Shown: positions 32,652 to 34,158 of the stretch, in pieces | Numbering within the stretch: position 1 is the first letter of the stretch | Layout: each line of letters opens with the position of its first letter | DNA from: Muribaculaceae bacterium | GTDB taxonomy: Bacteria; Bacteroidota; Bacteroidia; Bacteroidales; Muribaculaceae | Direction of reading: 5' to 3' | DNA: 34,158 nt | Assembly: GCA_022509125.1 (NCBI GenBank) | Contig: JAFLTU010000004.1 | Coordinates: forward strand, 1 to 34,158 | Notes under the pieces: model-generated | The model's database searches: none | What the model was told of the DNA's origin: nothing | Seen by the model: the letters and a program-made list of their open reading frames with translations, nothing else | Made by a program: the position numbers and the translations under genes

Positions 32652-33506
32652 ATGAAAACAATATTGATTGTCATTGCCGGCATGGCTGACGTCCCTGACC
32701 CTTTGACGGGCCAAGAGACCCCGTTGGTCGCTACCCATGTGCCGGCTCTCGATCTGCTGGCGAGAAGGGGAGAACTCACAGCCATCCCTCCACTCTCCGA
32801 AGGGGAACCTGTATCTCATGTCAACGCCCTCTTGTCCTTATTGGGATACGACCTTGCGAGAGGCATCCCCAATGTGGAACAATTGATGGAATTCGGCCTT
32901 GACAATTCAAGCCGAATTTCAGATTTCGATTCCCTTCGACCTTTTGTGATTCCTGGATTCTCCGGCCATGGAGTCTGTGTCACTCCATCCGCCTGGGTGA
33001 GAGGAGCTGCCAAATGCGCTCTTCTTAAGCCTCTCGATATTTATTCCCCGGGAGCTGCTGACACTGATCTTCTGAATGCGATGGCCCAGCTAACTTGTAG
33101 CGCTATTGCAAATCCCCTCTGTGAATTTGTGTTGGTATATTACGATTCCCCGCTCCGAGCTGCCTTAAAAGGTAATTTTGAAGCCAAAAAACAAGCTCTG
33201 GAACTAATCGACCGTCATCTGATTTCAACAGTAGCCGACTTTGTCTGGAAGTCTGAGCTTTTCATAAATATGGCGGTGACCACCGACCTCGTGACTCCCT
33301 GGCATCGTCGACGGCCTATTCTGATGCCGGTGCCCCTGGCACTTTACTACAACAACCTCGACCAGGAGGGCGACCCCGAATTGAATTTCAATGAAGTGAC
33401 TGCAATGCTCTCACCTCGAAACTTCAACTCCCCTGACTCCCTTATCCGCTATCTTATAAACTTCAATGTCTCCGAAGAGGAATTGCCTCAAAATCCCCTC
33501 CCCTAA
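32652..33506 (+). CDS. ApgM-like phosphoglycerate mutase-family protein, probable pseudoenzyme
   Basis: 284 residues from the ATG at 32652, where MKTILIVIAGMADVP matches the start of cofactor-independent phosphoglycerate mutase of the archaeal type (IIIxDGMADWP). GQETPLVATHVPALDLLARRG, SLLGYDLARG, the middle GHGVCVTPSAWVRGAA and the end TPWHRRRPILMPVPLALY align by eye with that family. Active ApgM is ~400 residues; about 110 are missing, mainly from the central domain. The metal-binding Asp of DGMAD is Ala9, the D-E-A-G-H segment reads LRAAL (168-172), and the DH of PDHPTP is Asp212-Leu213. Ser55 remains at the nucleophile position. Catalysis of mutase chemistry is unlikely. The gene diverges from the export operon and converges with aroB. 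Confidence 0.7.
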   Translation: MKTILIVIAGMADVPDPLTGQETPLVATHVPALDLLARRGELTAIPPLSEGEPVSHVNALLSLLGYDLARGIPNVEQLMEFGLDNSSRISDFDSLRPFVIPGFSGHGVCVTPSAWVRGAAKCALLKPLDIYSPGAADTDLLNAMAQLTCSAIANPLCEFVLVYYDSPLRAALKGNFEAKKQALELIDRHLISTVADFVWKSELFINMAVTTDLVTPWHRRRPILMPVPLALYYNNLDQEGDPELNFNEVTAMLSPRNFNSPDSLIRYLINFNVSEEELPQNPLP

Positions 33507-33518
33507 TCTCAAATCTTA

Positions 33519-34158
33519 TTAAATTCCTTGCATTATCTCCAAGGCTTCTCGTATCTCCTCCTCTTCCACTTCCACATTTATCTGCGGCGCTCCAATATCC
33601 TTTAAAAGCGTGAAAAGAGGTTGCCCATAATTCCGGTTCTTTTTATCGCTCTTCATCTTCCCAATAAGAATGTCGGTGTCTTTGCAACCCACAGGGGGCA
33701 GCCCATAGTTCTCTCTCAAAAAGCGTCGGTAATAATCCACCTCCCCGGAGTTGAATCCGAGCTTTATGTGACTCAGGATTAAGGCCACAAGCATTCCGTG
33801 GGCCACTGCTTTACCATGGGTGATCTCTTGATCGCGTGAAAGACAAAGGCTTTCAATGGCATGACCGGCCGTGTGCCCGAAATTCAAGATCTTACGAAGT
33901 CCTTGCTCATGAGGGTCTTGGGCCACTACCTCCTCCTTCACCCTTACACATTTCTCTACCAGATGCCCAAGTTCATTTGATTCAGACAACACTTTATCGA
34001 TGTCCAGAAGCCTTATATACAAGTCTCGGTCGCTTATCAGGCCCGTCTTCACCATCTCAGCATAGCCCGACAGAATTTCAGAATCGGGAAGGGTCGAAAA
34101 GGGCAAAGGACTGATGATCACTCGAGAAGGCTGATGAAACGAACCGATCTCGTTTTTA
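33519..34158 (-). CDS. aroB: 3-dehydroquinate synthase, 5' end outside the window
   Basis: The reading frame runs to the window edge. Its first visible residues, KNEIGSFHQPSRV, are the family segment KNxIGxFxQP, so the GTG at 34121 is internal and not a start. Following segments are SGYAEMVKTGLI, KILNFGHTAGHAIESL and ITHGKAVAHGM. These supply zinc ligands (Glu in YAEMVK, His in GHTAGH, His in HGKAVAHG) and the catalytic lysine region. The enzyme converts DAHP to 3-dehydroquinate in the shikimate pathway. About 213 residues are present, roughly the C-terminal 60%. It converges with the ApgM-like gene with a 12-base gap. Confidence 0.93.
   Translation of the reverse strand, partial: KNEIGSFHQPSRVIISPLPFSTLPDSEILSGYAEMVKTGLISDRDLYIRLLDIDKVLSESNELGHLVEKCVRVKEEVVAQDPHEQGLRKILNFGHTAGHAIESLCLSRDQEITHGKAVAHGMLVALILSHIKLGFNSGEVDYYRRFLRENYGLPPVGCKDTDILIGKMKSDKKNRNYGQPLFTLLKDIGAPQINVEVEEEEIREALEIMQGI

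Overview
The window reads as a chromosomal segment of a Bacteroidota bacterium of the order Bacteroidales. Evidence is the type IX secretion genes porU and porV, Bacteroidota-restricted families (DUF4294, PCMD domain, long-insert LepB, ~400-residue QueA), and promoter elements of the TTTG/TAnnTTTG type rather than TTGACA/TATAAT. A gut lineage such as Muribaculaceae is plausible, but that is inference. No tRNA, rRNA, CRISPR array or intact insertion sequence was recognised.

Layout. 1-1148 (+): two tandem archaemetzincin-like zinc protease genes, AT-rich, the first cut by the window edge. 1306-4161 (-): pepD-like C69 dipeptidase followed by a MalY/PatB C-S lyase, with a textbook promoter and a 5' hairpin upstream. 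4331-5698 (-): exported alpha/beta hydrolase. 6093-7199 (+): membrane FMN-binding protein with two CxxxCP motifs (NosR-like). 7275-22706 (-): fifteen co-directional, mostly abutting genes: GT4 glycosyltransferase, cdd, rnpA, yidD, tatD-like, PCMD protein, dapB, lepB, wbqC-like, DUF4294, porU, FAH-like, porV, ispF, pcrA/uvrD-like. 23037-25223: NAD-dependent epimerase (+) convergent with a second GT4 (-). 25328-27880 (+): Bcr/CflA-type MFS exporter and queA. 27891-32530 (-): polysaccharide export set (SLBB outer-membrane protein, Wzz, M23 peptidase). 32652-33506 (+): a degenerate phosphoglycerate mutase-family protein. 33519-34158 (-): 3' part of aroB.

How it fits together. The long minus-strand block combines envelope biogenesis (YidD, LepB, PorU/PorV) with housekeeping functions (RnpA, DapB, IspF, PcrA). 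PorU and PorV are the sortase and shuttle of the T9SS attachment complex. The glycosyltransferases, epimerase, WbqC-like protein and SLBB/Wzz/M23 set point to surface polysaccharide synthesis and export in nearby but separate transcription units.

The most unusual points are two apparent pseudoenzymes that keep their fold signatures but lose metal ligands (the FAH-like protein inside the porU-porV operon, and the ApgM-like protein beside aroB), tandem metzincins with a zinc motif one residue too long, and an rnpA that must start at TTG only a few bases from its apparent promoter.
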